From: Methylocystis sp. H62
GTDB taxonomy: Bacteria; Pseudomonadota; Alphaproteobacteria; Rhizobiales; Beijerinckiaceae
Length of the DNA stretch: 64,000 bases
Direction: 5' to 3'
Assembly (NCBI RefSeq): GCF_015709515.1
Contig: NZ_JADNQZ010000051.1
Coordinates: 1 to 64,000 of the forward strand
The notes under the pieces were generated by a model. It was not told the origin of the DNA and did no database searches. It saw only the letters and a program-made list of their open reading frames with translations. The position numbers and the translations under genes are program-made. Below, piece by piece: positions 20,334 to 28,892 of this stretch; the first letter of the stretch is position 1; each line of letters opens with the position of its first letter.

Positions 20334-20994
20334 CGCACGCCCGTTCGTCGAAAAAACGAATCAGTTCACGACACGCGCTGCGCGATTCTTCTCCCGGCGG
20401 AGCTGTCGCGCGCCATTTTTTTTTGATCCGACCGCGCTGACCACAATTTTTTTTTCTCTCCGAATGCGCGGCCTCGCGCGCGCCTTCGAGGCGCGCGAGG
20501 TCGGCGCCGCTCCGCATCCTCCGTCTCTCCGCCGGCGTCGAGTCGCGCGACCGGCACAGGCGCGTTCCGCAGATTTTCATCGTGTTCCGATAGATCGCGC
20601 CACGGACGATCTCGGGCAGAGTGCGCGCGTCGCAACTGTTCGCGGATACGAAAGCAAATCAAGTAATTGAACAGCAGGCGCGACTTGCGCCAAAGCGTGC
20701 GTCCGCACGTCTGGAGGCCTTCTCGGAGCGGATGTCGCGAACCGAATCCGCGCGCGGATCGTCGTTAATAAAACGCGTGGCGCAAACCTGTCGCGATAGT
20801 CTCGCCGAAGCGTTTGCAAAGCAGCGTCGCGATCATTTTGCTTGTCTCGCGACAGCGCTCAACATGCCTCGTCATGCGTTGCGTTGATCACTTCTGCCCG
20901 CGCAGCACTTGAACGACTGCTTAACCGCGTTACGCTATTTGCGCGTATTGTCGGTGGACCATAGTTCCGGCAATTCGGATCAAGGGGACTTATT
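20334..20994. other. Long intergenic region with two poly-T runs and a GC hairpin
   Basis: About 660 bases without a supported gene. Two long T runs (about 20417-20425 and 20447-20455) stand 20 bases apart in an otherwise GC-rich stretch. A strong GC inverted repeat follows at about 20471-20500 (CCTCGCGCG ... CGCGCGAGG). The promoter of the basic protein gene at 20995 should be near the right end. Short open frames here overlap and look non-coding. Confidence 0.5.
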
Positions 20995-21297
20995 ATGGCG
21001 AGAGCTACAATGAAGCGTAAGCCGGCCAAGAAGGCTGCGGCGAAGAAAGGTGCGCGTAAAACCGCAAGGAAGGCTGCGACGAAGAAGTCGACGGCCAAGA
21101 AGGGCGCCCGCAAGGCTACGCGAAAAACCGCTGCGAAAAAGACGGCCCGCAAGGGCGTCCGCAAGGTGGCGACGAAAAAGCGCGGCGCTGTGAAGAAGGC
21201 CAGCGCCAAGAAGAGCACGCGCAAGGCTACCGCGAAGAAGCGCACGCCGCGCAAGGCGAAAACGCCAACCCCGCCAGCTGCGCCAGTGACCGCGTAA
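20995..21297 (+). CDS. Histone H1-like, Lys/Ala-rich nucleoid protein
   Basis: A 100-residue protein made almost wholly of Lys, Arg, Ala and Thr in short repeats of the AKK, ARK and TRKA type, ending in a Pro-rich tail (TPTPPAAPVTA). This is the composition of the C-terminal arm of eukaryotic H1 and of bacterial Hc2/AlgP-like proteins, which bind DNA without sequence preference. AAGGGG lies 6-7 bases before the ATG. The gene stands alone between two long non-coding stretches. Confidence 0.8.
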   Translation: MARATMKRKPAKKAAAKKGARKTARKAATKKSTAKKGARKATRKTAAKKTARKGVRKVATKKRGAVKKASAKKSTRKATAKKRTPRKAKTPTPPAAPVTA

Positions 21298-21358
21298 GCC
21301 GAAGCGCCTCGCATGCGCGATCGTTCTTTCGCGTCACTGCGGCAGCGCTTCACGCACT

Positions 21359-21401
21359 CATCGCCCGGGGGCGCGCGTCCAGTGAGACGCATCCCGGGCG
21401 A
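21359..21401. repeat. Inverted repeat downstream of the H1-like gene
   Basis: A 10-bp outer stem (ATCGCCCGGG/CCCGGGCGAT) encloses an inner GCGTC/GACGC stem. It lies 60 bases after the stop. There is no T run, so it could be a factor-dependent terminator or an RNA-stabilising element. Confidence 0.55.
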
Positions 21402-21470
21402 TAGCATTCAAAGCTCACTGCATTTTCGGCGCGCGCGACGCGTCCGGCGCGTGTCAGCCGTTAGAGGCGC

Positions 21471-21947
21471 CTAGCGCGTCAGGCATTGCGTCGCGAAATC
21501 ACGCCACATCGGCAAACCGTCTTTCGACTCGCGCTTCATCTTGTCCCATTCCTCGGCGCAGGCCCGCATCTTCTCGCGCGGCGCGCGGGGAAGAGTCGGC
21601 GGGGGCTGGCTTGTATCGACCGCAGGCGGCGCTTGCGGCGGCGAAAGCGCATCGACGCCCGGCGGCCGCGGAGTTTGCGGAGCGGGCTTCGCGCTCGGCG
21701 TTAGCGGTACAACACTCTGAGGTCGCGTTGCGCGGGGCTGGCCCGCCGCCGGTCGCCCCACGTCCTGTTGAGGCGCGGGAGGTCTTTGCTTTTGCTGCGC
21801 CGGGCCGGAGCGCGCTCGAGTCGGCGGCGTTGGCGTCGCCGGCTTGATCTGTGCAAGTGATGCGCTCGCAGCGAGAAGCGCGCCGGCGGCGATCGCCAAA
21901 GCGCGCGCCAAGCGGCTCAGAGAAGAGTTGCGCGAGCCGATTTTCAA
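21471..21947 (-). CDS. Secreted Pro-rich protein with C-terminal PsiF-like motif
   Basis: The product is about 158 residues: a signal peptide (ALAIAAGALLAASASLAQ), ~90 residues very rich in Pro, Ala, Gln and Thr, and a short C-terminal motif (MRACAEEWDKMKRESK ... MWRDFATQC). That motif is common in alphaproteobacterial secreted proteins. A TTG start at 21947 is chosen since GAGGAA lies 7 bases upstream and a signal peptide follows directly; an ATG frame start at 22088 would bury the signal and overlap the hemB promoter region. Confidence 0.65.
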   Translation of the reverse strand: MKIGSRNSSLSRLARALAIAAGALLAASASLAQIKPATPTPPTRARSGPAQQKQRPPAPQQDVGRPAAGQPRATRPQSVVPLTPSAKPAPQTPRPPGVDALSPPQAPPAVDTSQPPPTLPRAPREKMRACAEEWDKMKRESKDGLPMWRDFATQCLTR

Positions 21948-22075
21948 TGTTTTTTCCTCGCGCAAGCACAATGGCCGTCCATCCTCTATAGCCTGAAGTC
22001 CGTTCCCCTCGAAAGCGGATGACAGCGATGACCGGGGAAGGGCGTATGTCAGCGAGCCCAGAGAGCGGAGGCGCC

Positions 22076-23101
22076 ATGAACGATGCACGAAAGCCCGTCG
22101 AAGCAGCAGCGCGGCTGAGCCTGCTACAGCGCCCTCGTCGGAATCGGAAGAGCGAATGGGCGCGTCGTCTCGTCAGGGAAAACGCGCTTGAGGTCTCGGA
22201 CCTCATCTGGCCCCTCTTCTTGATCGACGGTTCGGATCGACGCGAGCCCGTATCCTCGATGCCGGGCGTGTTCCGGTATTCGGTCGACGCGGCGGTTGAA
22301 GCCGTCGCACAGGCGGCTGCGCTCGGCGTGCCCGCTGTTGCGCTCTTCCCCTATACAGATCCGGACTTGCGCGACGAGATCGCGAGCGCGGCGCTCGATC
22401 CCGAGAATCTCGTCTGCCGCGCCTGCCAAGCGATCAAGGCCGCCGTACCCGGCATCGGCATCATTACCGACGTCGCTCTCGATCCTTACACGAGCCACGG
22501 GCATGACGGCCTTCTCGTCGGCGACGAGATTGTCAACGACGCGACCGTCGCCGTGCTGGCGCGGCAGGCGGTCACCCAGGCGCGCGCAGGCGCGGACATC
22601 ATCGCGCCCTCGGACATGATGGACGGACGCGTGGAAGCGATCCGCAACGCGCTCGACGCCGAGGGTTTCGAGAATGTTCAGATCATGAGCTACGCCGCGA
22701 AATATGCGTCGGCGTTTTACGGGCCGTTCCGCGACGCGATCGGCACGAGCAAGACGCTGCGAGGGGACAAGCGGACCTATCAGATGGACCCCGCCAATTC
22801 GGACGAAGCGCTGCGCGAAGTGGGTCTCGACCTTGAGCAGGGCGCCGATATGGTGATGGTGAAGCCTGGAATGCCGTATCTCGACATCGTGCGACGCGTC
22901 GTCGACGTCTACCGCGCGCCTACATTCGCCTATCAGGTGTCGGGCGAATACGCGATGATTACCGCGGCAGCGCAAAACGGCTGGATCGATGGCGAACGCG
23001 CCATGCTCGAAAGTCTGCTCGCCTTTAAGCGGGCCGGCGCCTCAGGCGTTCTGACCTATTTCGCGCTCCGCGCCGCGCGGGCGCTACAAGAAAGTAAGTG
23101 A
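22076..23101 (+). CDS. hemB: Delta-aminolevulinic acid dehydratase (porphobilinogen synthase)
   Basis: A 341-residue HemB that joins two 5-aminolevulinates in haem synthesis. The two active-site lysines are visible in SYAAKYASAFYGPFRDA and MVKPGMPYLD. The metal-site loop reads ALDPYTSHGHDGL with Asp in place of the zinc cysteines, the Mg-type form common in alphaproteobacteria. The ATG at 22076 has GGAGG 5 bases upstream; ATGs at 22019 and 22046 are also in frame. A perfect palindrome overlaps the stop codon. Confidence 0.95.
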   Translation: MNDARKPVEAAARLSLLQRPRRNRKSEWARRLVRENALEVSDLIWPLFLIDGSDRREPVSSMPGVFRYSVDAAVEAVAQAAALGVPAVALFPYTDPDLRDEIASAALDPENLVCRACQAIKAAVPGIGIITDVALDPYTSHGHDGLLVGDEIVNDATVAVLARQAVTQARAGADIIAPSDMMDGRVEAIRNALDAEGFENVQIMSYAAKYASAFYGPFRDAIGTSKTLRGDKRTYQMDPANSDEALREVGLDLEQGADMVMVKPGMPYLDIVRRVVDVYRAPTFAYQVSGEYAMITAAAQNGWIDGERAMLESLLAFKRAGASGVLTYFALRAARALQESK

Positions 23102-23121
23102 CGCGCCCGCGTCACTTACTT
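23092..23121. terminator. Perfect 14-bp inverted repeat across the hemB stop, possible terminator
   Basis: Arms 23092-23105 and 23108-23121 (AAGTAAGTGACGCG/CGCGTCACTTACTT) are perfect complements with only two bases between them, and they include the hemB TGA. It lies between the convergent hemB and DUF2383 genes. No T run follows on either strand, so it may be a bidirectional factor-assisted terminator or a protein site. Confidence 0.5.
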
Positions 23122-23134
23122 CCAAGAACGATCG

Positions 23135-23575
23135 TTACGCGGCGTCGCGCAGGCTGCGTACGCGGTCGTGGTTTTCCTTCACGCCCTGATACTGGCGCTG
23201 GACCATCGACCTGATCTCCGGAGGCAGAGGCTGCGCGATGGCCTGCTGATAGGCGTCCTTGGCGGCGTCTTCGCCGCGCTCGACCTCCTCCAGCACCGCC
23301 TGTTCCGAGCGGCTTGTCAGGGCGGCCTTCAGATTTGTCCAAGCCCGGTGCATCGCGCCGGTCATGGAGCCGCTTTTCGAGGGCTCGCCGCCCAAGCTGA
23401 CGATCTTCGATTCGAGCTCCTTGGCGCCTTCAGCGCAGCGCGCGGCCGCCGTTCGAAACACAGTCTTTAGAGTGGGATTTTCGACGTCTTCAGCCGCGGC
23501 CAAAAACCCTTGCTCGCCGTCGCGACTGATTTCGGCAAGCTCATTCAACGTGGTGATGACTTCAGACTTTTCCAT
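23135..23575 (-). CDS. DUF2383 (PA2169-type) four-helix-bundle protein
   Basis: A 146-residue helical protein with the ferritin-like DUF2383 pattern (LNELAEISRDGEQGFLAAAEDV ... LKTVFRTAAARCAEGAKELE). Members are small four-helix-bundle proteins of unknown function, often in stress-related contexts. The start has GGAAA upstream. It converges on hemB. Confidence 0.85.
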   Translation of the reverse strand: MEKSEVITTLNELAEISRDGEQGFLAAAEDVENPTLKTVFRTAAARCAEGAKELESKIVSLGGEPSKSGSMTGAMHRAWTNLKAALTSRSEQAVLEEVERGEDAAKDAYQQAIAQPLPPEIRSMVQRQYQGVKENHDRVRSLRDAA

Positions 23576-23804
23576 TTTCCTGCCTCCCGACGACGCAAGC
23601 GCGTACGGGTCCTAAACAATAGCCCGATTGCTTTGTTCCGGCGGACTGCAGGGCAGGGAGCGTCGTAGGACAGGCGGCGCGGCGAGACTCCGAGCTCGCG
23701 GGGTGGACAAAGACTCGCAAGCATGGTTTGCAGGACCGCCCGCTGCGCCGCTTTCGCGCGCGTCAGCGAGTTATCTTCAGCCCCCTTCAGGCATCGCTAA
23801 AGAT

Positions 23805-24224
23805 ATGATTCGACGCGCCGTTCTTGTTGCCGCTCTAACGTTTTGCGCCGCCGGGCCGGCCCGAGCGGATTTTCGTCTGTGCAACAACACGAGCGCGCGC
23901 ATCAGCGTCGCCATCGCTTATACCGACGGGCGCAACTGGTTGTCGGAGGGTTGGTGGAACCTTCGGCCGAGCGTTTGCGAGACGCTTCTGCGCGGTCCGC
24001 TCGCCGCCCAATATTACTATGTCTACGCAATGGACGAGCGCGGCGGCGAATGGAAGGGCAAAGCGTTCATGTGCACGCGTGATCGGGAATTCCGCATCGA
24101 CGGCCGAGAGGACTGTTTCGCGCGCGGTTTTGATCGAACCGGATTCTTCGAAATCGACACGGGACGGGACGCGAAGAGCTGGACGGTTCAGCTCACGGAC
24201 CCCAACGCCGCGCCCGCGCAATAA
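23805..24224 (+). CDS. DUF1036 secreted protein
   Basis: A 139-residue protein with a signal peptide (VLVAALTFCAAGPARA) and a DUF1036 domain (FRLCNNTSARISVAIAYTDG ... WSEGWWNL-like text, then YYVYAMDERGGEWKG). Function is unknown; the family is secreted and widespread in alphaproteobacteria. The start at 23805 is the one that places the signal peptide at the N-terminus. pyk follows 25 bases on, so the two may be cotranscribed. Confidence 0.85.
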   Translation: MIRRAVLVAALTFCAAGPARADFRLCNNTSARISVAIAYTDGRNWLSEGWWNLRPSVCETLLRGPLAAQYYYVYAMDERGGEWKGKAFMCTRDREFRIDGREDCFARGFDRTGFFEIDTGRDAKSWTVQLTDPNAAPAQ

Positions 24225-24249
24225 TGACTCATTCAGGAACGGCTTCATC

Positions 24250-25692
24250 ATGAGAAGGTCGCGGCGCGTCAAAATTATCGCAACGCTTGGTCCGGCGACG
24301 GTCGACAAAGCGGTCATCGCGGGGCTCGTGCGCGCCGGCGCCGACGTCTTCCGCATCAACATGAGCCACACGGATCATGCCGGCCTCGCCAGCTATGTTC
24401 GGATCATCCGCGAAATTGAGAACGATATCTCGCGCGCGATCGCTGTGCTCGTCGATCTCCAGGGCCCGAAGCTGCGCATCGGCGCCTTCGAGGAAGGCTC
24501 GGTGCATCTGCGCAAGGGCGACGTCTTCGTCTTCGACAGCGATCCCAAACCCGGCGACGCCACGCGCGTGCGCTTGCCGCATCCCGAGATTTTAGCGGCG
24601 CTCAAGGTCAATGATTCGATTCTCATCGACGATGGCCGGGTGCGGCTGCATGTCGTGGAAACGTCTCCGGAGCGGGCGCACGCCGTCGTCGACGTCGCCG
24701 GGCGCCTCTCGAACCGCAAGGGCGTCAGCCTGCCCGACACCGAAATTCCGATCACCTCGATGACCAACAAGGATCGCGCTGATCTCGACGCCGCGCTCAA
24801 AGAGCGCGTCGACTGGGTTGCGATCTCCTTCGTCCAGCGTCCCGAAGACGTCCTTGAAGTGAAGCAGATCACGCAAGGCCGGGTGATGGTCATGGCGAAG
24901 ATCGAGAAGCCTCAAGCGATTTCGCGTCTCGAGGAGGTGATCGAGGTTTCCGACGCGCTGATGGTGGCGCGCGGCGACCTTGGCGTCGAAGTGCCGCTCG
25001 AGCGGGTCCCTGGACTTCAAAAACGCATCAACCGTTCGGCGCGACGACTGGGCAAACCGGTCGTCATCGCGACGCAGATGCTCGAGTCGATGATCCTGTC
25101 GCCCTTGCCGACGCGCGCCGAAGTGTCTGACGTGGCCACCGCCGTCTTTGAAGGCGCGGACGCCGTCATGCTCTCCGCCGAAAGCGCAGCGGGGCAATAT
25201 CCGCACGAAGCCGTCGCCACGATGAGCCGAATCGCGGAAGAGGTCGAGACGGACGCGATCTACCGCTCGATCATCAATGCGCAGCGCGGGGAATTGCCCA
25301 ATCCGACCTCAGCCGACGCCATCGCCGTCGCCGCCCGCGACGTGGCGCAAACGCTTCATTCGAAGGCGATCATCGCCTGGACGTCATCCGGAACGACGGC
25401 GCTGCGCATCGCCCGGGAACGGCCGCAGTCGCCGATCCTCGCGCTGACGCCGAAGCGCGACACGGCGCGTCGCCTGGCGCTTGTCTGGGGCGTGCACGCG
25501 CTGGAGACGCGCGACGCGGTCGACATTGAAGATATGGTGGGCCGCGCCTGCGAATATTCGGAGAGCGAGGGGTTCGGCGGCCCTGGCGACCGGGTCATCA
25601 TCGTCGCCGGCATGCCTTTCGGCACGCCGGGCGCGACAAACATGATCCGCATCGCACATCTGGGCGAGCAGCGCCAAGACGGCGACGTCTAG
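24250..25692 (+). CDS. pyk: Pyruvate kinase
   Basis: A 480-residue enzyme converting phosphoenolpyruvate and ADP to pyruvate and ATP. Seen are [40 protein letters not shown] and the substrate-site block [22 protein letters not shown], plus the C-terminal allosteric domain. The start at 24250 matches the family start; the frame runs upstream to 24019 across the previous gene. Its stop codon overlaps the stop of the convergent cold shock gene by two bases. Confidence 0.95.
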   Translation: MRRSRRVKIIATLGPATVDKAVIAGLVRAGADVFRINMSHTDHAGLASYVRIIREIENDISRAIAVLVDLQGPKLRIGAFEEGSVHLRKGDVFVFDSDPKPGDATRVRLPHPEILAALKVNDSILIDDGRVRLHVVETSPERAHAVVDVAGRLSNRKGVSLPDTEIPITSMTNKDRADLDAALKERVDWVAISFVQRPEDVLEVKQITQGRVMVMAKIEKPQAISRLEEVIEVSDALMVARGDLGVEVPLERVPGLQKRINRSARRLGKPVVIATQMLESMILSPLPTRAEVSDVATAVFEGADAVMLSAESAAGQYPHEAVATMSRIAEEVETDAIYRSIINAQRGELPNPTSADAIAVAARDVAQTLHSKAIIAWTSSGTTALRIARERPQSPILALTPKRDTARRLALVWGVHALETRDAVDIEDMVGRACEYSESEGFGGPGDRVIIVAGMPFGTPGATNMIRIAHLGEQRQDGDV

Positions 25693-25901
25693 TCCTGCAA
25701 CTGCAGCTTATCGGCGGACGACCTGCCGCTACGCTTGTCCACGACAAGTTCGTAGGAAACCTTCTGGCCTTCGGCGAGGCTGTCCAGGCCTGCACGCTCG
25801 ACGGCGCTGATATGAACGAAGACGTCCTGGCCGCCGGCGTCCGGCTGAATGAATCCGAAGCCCTTTTGTGCATTGAACCACTTTACGGCGCCTGTCGGCA
25901 T
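25689..25901 (-). CDS. cspA: Cold shock protein, CspA family
   Basis: A 70-residue single CSD protein: [21 protein letters not shown] (RNP1) and [13 protein letters not shown] (RNP2). It binds single-stranded RNA/DNA as an RNA chaperone. The start at 25901 is the family start; a frame extension to 25958 is not needed. It is closely similar to the second cold shock protein at 35726, especially in the first 50 residues. Confidence 0.93.
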   Translation of the reverse strand: MPTGAVKWFNAQKGFGFIQPDAGGQDVFVHISAVERAGLDSLAEGQKVSYELVVDKRSGRSSADKLQLQD

Positions 25902-26088
25902 GGCTTTTCCTTTCAAAATAGCGGGAACGCTGCGGATCGCTGCGTTCTTCTCAGTCAATCGAAGCTTGGGAAAGGTCAGGCGCCGCGCGTCTTGAGACGA
26001 GAGAGCAAGATCGTTCGGCCGAAACTCGAATGCGCGAATAATATTATAGGAGCGAACGCCCGATGAAAACCCGGCAGGCGAGGAATTG

Positions 26089-26568
26089 TTATTCTCCCTG
26101 CGGCCGCCATTCCATCATGACCGTTTCGCGACCGGACAATGTGTTCGCGCCGCGCCCGACGCGGGAAAATCCGTCGCGTTCGTAAAAATGGATGGCGCGA
26201 GCGTTGTCCGCATTGACGTCCAGCCGGATAAGCCTTGGCGAGACGTTTCGCGCCGCCGACAACAGCGACGCGCCGAGGCCTGCGCCGAATCGATCCGGAG
26301 CGACGCAAATCTGATCGAGCCAGCCGTCCGCCGGGTTGATCACGACGAAGCCTGCAAGCGTCGACTGGGCGTCAAACAGGCAGAGCGTCACAGATCCGGT
26401 CGCCTCCAACTCCCCAATACGGCGTAGGAGCCAGTCGCGGCGCGCCTCGAAGTCGATTTCGGGGTAGGTGGCCTGCCAGGAAGCGACCCAGACGTCGAGA
26501 ATGAAGGGCCAGTCGTCGTCGACGCGCGAACGCAGATTCAACGACGCCTGTGCGGTCGGGGCGTTCAC
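26089..26568 (-). CDS. GNAT-family N-acetyltransferase
   Basis: A 159-residue GCN5-fold protein: [14 protein letters not shown] near the start, then [22 protein letters not shown] (acetyl-CoA pyrophosphate loop, variant of RGxGxG/A) and [19 protein letters not shown]. The substrate is unknown. It overlaps suhB by four bases and is translated after it. Confidence 0.85.
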   Translation of the reverse strand: MNAPTAQASLNLRSRVDDDWPFILDVWVASWQATYPEIDFEARRDWLLRRIGELEATGSVTLCLFDAQSTLAGFVVINPADGWLDQICVAPDRFGAGLGASLLSAARNVSPRLIRLDVNADNARAIHFYERDGFSRVGRGANTLSGRETVMMEWRPQGE

Positions 26569-27356
26569 GCCTTCCTCATCAGATCGAGCAGCTGGCGGTG
26601 AATCGCCTCATTGCCTGCGCAGATCTCGCCCTTGCCAAGCATGTCCGGGCCGCCTGAAAAGTCGCTGACGAAGCCGCCGGCTTCGCGCACGAGAACGATT
26701 CCCGCCGCCACATCCCAGGAGCTGATGCCGCGCTCCCAATAGCCGTCGAAACGCCCGCAGGCGACCATCGCGAGATCGAGCGCGGCGGCGCCCAAGCGGC
26801 GAATATTGGCGATCTTTCCCATGCCGGCTGCAAGCTCGCGCTTGAAGGATTCATGATCGCGGACCCGCGCCAGCGGCGGTATTCCGCAGGCCACCATGGA
26901 CTCGCCGAGCGACCGCCGTGCCGCGACGCGCATGCGGCGATTGTTGAAATAGGCGCCTTGGCCCAGCTCAGCGACGAACATGTCGTCGGTGGCGGGATTA
27001 TAGACGAGGCCGGCGACGAGACGGTCCTCGCGCTCCAGGCCGATAGAGATGGCGAAGACCGGAACGCCATGGAGGAAATTCGAGGTGCCGTCGAGCGGGT
27101 CGATAATCCAGCGATGGCTCTTGTCGGCGCCTTCTACGACGCCGCCTTCCTCCAGAATGAAGCCATAGCCCGGGCGCGCCTTCGACAGCTCGTCGAAGAG
27201 AGTCTTCTCGGCGCGTTTGTCGGCCGCGCTAACGAAATCGCCCGGACCCTTCACCGATACTTGGAGGTTCTCCACCTCCCCGAAATCGCGTTTAAGGCCA
27301 CGTCCAGCTTTCAGCGCGGCGGCGGTCATCACATTCATCAAGGCGGAGCGAATCAT
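26565..27356 (-). CDS. suhB: Inositol-1-monophosphatase family protein
   Basis: A 263-residue Mg-dependent phosphatase with the motifs ILEEGG, DPLDGTSNFLHGVPVFAISIGLE and SWDVAAGIVLVREAGG. It cleaves inositol phosphates and, in enterobacteria, also acts in rRNA antitermination. A second member of the superfamily, the histidinol-phosphatase-like gene, lies at 31434. The GNAT gene overlaps its 3' end. Confidence 0.92.
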   Translation of the reverse strand: MIRSALMNVMTAAALKAGRGLKRDFGEVENLQVSVKGPGDFVSAADKRAEKTLFDELSKARPGYGFILEEGGVVEGADKSHRWIIDPLDGTSNFLHGVPVFAISIGLEREDRLVAGLVYNPATDDMFVAELGQGAYFNNRRMRVAARRSLGESMVACGIPPLARVRDHESFKRELAAGMGKIANIRRLGAAALDLAMVACGRFDGYWERGISSWDVAAGIVLVREAGGFVSDFSGGPDMLGKGEICAGNEAIHRQLLDLMRKA

Positions 27357-27905
27357 TTAAGGAGAGCCTAGGGGGAGGGTTGTGGGAGGTTCAACGCTTT
27401 TCGAGCGCGGCGAGCGCCCGAGGACGCGCGCGGAGGCTTGTTCAAATGCGCCAGTTTTCGCCCTGGAGCCAGTCCCTTTTTCGGCTTGATTGACAGAACG
27501 TTGGGTTGAACTGGCGCGTTGTCCGGTAATTGGGTCGGCGTTTCTTTTTGTCGCCGATGCTGGCGAGCGGCGCTAACCGGCCCCCGCAAGGGAAGCTCTT
27601 TTGCCGCCCGCTTCGCCTCCATCGGCCAAAAACGCTCGACACAGGAGCAGTTTGGCGCGTTAACCTTAAATTAAGGATTATCATGCAGCCTGAAAGCGTC
27701 CCTTCAGTGGGACGTCCGAGTGGCTTCTTCTCCACTCGTCCTTGATGCCTCCCTGTCAAGAAGCCTTGAGAGCCGCCGTCGCGGCTCTCTTTTTGCGTCC
27801 GGCGCCCGCGCCGGCCCGTTAAGGTTAAGGAAAGGCTAAGCGCGCGCCCCTCGGTCCTCTGCGATACAGTTCAAGCCATCGGAGACGCAACCGCGTCCAA
27901 TTTGC
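27357..27905. other. Intergenic region between suhB and rcdA
   Basis: About 550 bases without a supported protein gene. The frame at 27368-27622 on the minus strand lacks a ribosome site and any family match. The stretch holds the candidate small RNA described separately, and just before it the inverted repeat CCTTAA-A-TTAAGG (27664-27676), a possible control site. Confidence 0.5.
27681..27798 (+). ncRNA. Candidate small RNA with three hairpins and terminator
   Basis: In order: GTCCC-ttcagt-GGGAC, then CGAGTGG-cttcttct-CCACTCG with a pyrimidine loop, then single-stranded CCTCCCT, which could pair with ribosome sites, then a perfect terminator stem GAGAGCCGC-cgtc-GCGGCTCTC and TTTTT at 27768-27794. 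No protein frame explains it. Its place next to suhB recalls the alphaproteobacterial suhB/MmgR RNA family, but that link is by position and general form only. The 5' end is a guess. Confidence 0.55.
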
Positions 27906-28448
27906 GTGAACGTTCGTATGGCTCGAGTCAAAGGCAGCGTAGGGGAGAAGCAGCCGGTCTCTTTCATCGAGAGACTGGCGGGGTCCGAGGGCTTTTGCGC
28001 TCTATTTCGCGAGGGAATGAGCCTCGTGGAGGAGGCGGCCGCCTATCTCGACGGCGACGGACGTTTCGACGCGAAGGCGCTGCCGCGGACCGAAGCTCTC
28101 GCCTATGCGGCTGAAAGCATGCGGTTGACGACAAGGCTGATGCAGATTGCGTCCTGGCTGTTGCTGCAGCGCGCGGTGAATCAGGGAGAGCTGACGCGCC
28201 ATCAGGCGGCGAGCAACCGGCACCGCGTCAAGCTTCGTGAGCAGGAGCTCGCCTCGGCCCCCGACCTCTTCCAGCGCCTGCCGCTCCGCCTGCGCGAGCT
28301 GTCGCTGCAGTCGCTGCGCCTGCAGGCGCGGATTATCCACCTTGACCGGCTGATCCATGCGCTCGAGCCAGCGCTCGCCGCGCCGGCGCCAACGTCCAGT
28401 CCGGTCGAAGCGCAGATCGCGAGACTGCGGGCCGCTTTCGCCCAGTAA
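27906..28448 (+). CDS. rcdA: RcdA-family (DUF1465) adaptor for CtrA degradation
   Basis: A 180-residue helical protein with the family core EAAAYLDGDGRFDAK and LAYAAESMRLTTRLMQIASWLLLQRAV. In Caulobacter RcdA links CpdR-primed ClpXP to CtrA and other substrates at the cell pole. The frame starts at a GTG; an ATG at 27918 is an alternative. A cpdR gene lies 2 kb away, so both adaptors of the same protease step are in this window. Confidence 0.88.
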   Translation: MNVRMARVKGSVGEKQPVSFIERLAGSEGFCALFREGMSLVEEAAAYLDGDGRFDAKALPRTEALAYAAESMRLTTRLMQIASWLLLQRAVNQGELTRHQAASNRHRVKLREQELASAPDLFQRLPLRLRELSLQSLRLQARIIHLDRLIHALEPALAAPAPTSSPVEAQIARLRAAFAQ

Positions 28449-28470
28449 AATCCTTCAGGCGAGCAACTGA

Positions 28471-28500
28471 GGCGGCGGTTCTCCCGCCGCCTTCTTTTTA
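28471..28500 (+). terminator. Rho-independent terminator of rcdA
   Basis: A perfect 8-bp stem (28471-28478 with 28484-28491, GGCGGCGG/CCGCCGCC) with a 5-nt loop is followed by TTCTTTTTATTT. The T run overlaps the last codons of rpmE on the other strand. Confidence 0.88.
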
Positions 28501-28728
28501 TTTCTTGCCGAAAGAGAGATTTCCGAAGCGGGAGTTGAAGCGCGACAAGCGTCCGCCGCGGTCGAGCAGTTGCGTCGATCCGCCCGTCCAGGCCGGGTGC
28601 GTCTTCGGGTCGATGTCGAGCTGCATCGTGTCCCCCGCCTTACCCCAGGTGGAACGGGTCGTAAATTCCGTGCCGTCGGTCATCACGACCTTGATCATGT
28701 GATATCCGGGGTGGATGTCCTTCTTCAT
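28498..28728 (-). CDS. rpmE: 50S ribosomal protein L31
   Basis: A 76-residue L31 beginning [22 protein letters not shown] and ending [11 protein letters not shown]. It has no cysteines, so it is the zinc-free form usual in alphaproteobacteria. The start at 28728 is the family start; the frame upstream to 28848 is not coding. It converges on rcdA, whose terminator overlaps its stop. Confidence 0.95.
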   Translation of the reverse strand: MKKDIHPGYHMIKVVMTDGTEFTTRSTWGKAGDTMQLDIDPKTHPAWTGGSTQLLDRGGRLSRFNSRFGNLSFGKK

Positions 28729-28892
28729 AACGATGCATCCTTTTTGCGATGGAAACGACTGAAGACCCACGCCGCGGCGGCGCGGGGTCGGCCGTTCGAA
28801 ACAAGCGAATTTGCTGGCGCTGATAACGCACTGCGGGCAAATGGGCAAGTTGGCCCCTCGCGGCCGGGCGCCACAAGCGAGGAATACAGGTA

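Noticed and set aside
20621-20887. 88-residue frame in the gap after gatB
   Set aside because: Composition fits chance open frames in GC-rich DNA; no ribosome site or family match.
27368-27622. 84-residue frame on the minus strand upstream of suhB
   Set aside because: No ribosome site, low-complexity basic text and no family resemblance.
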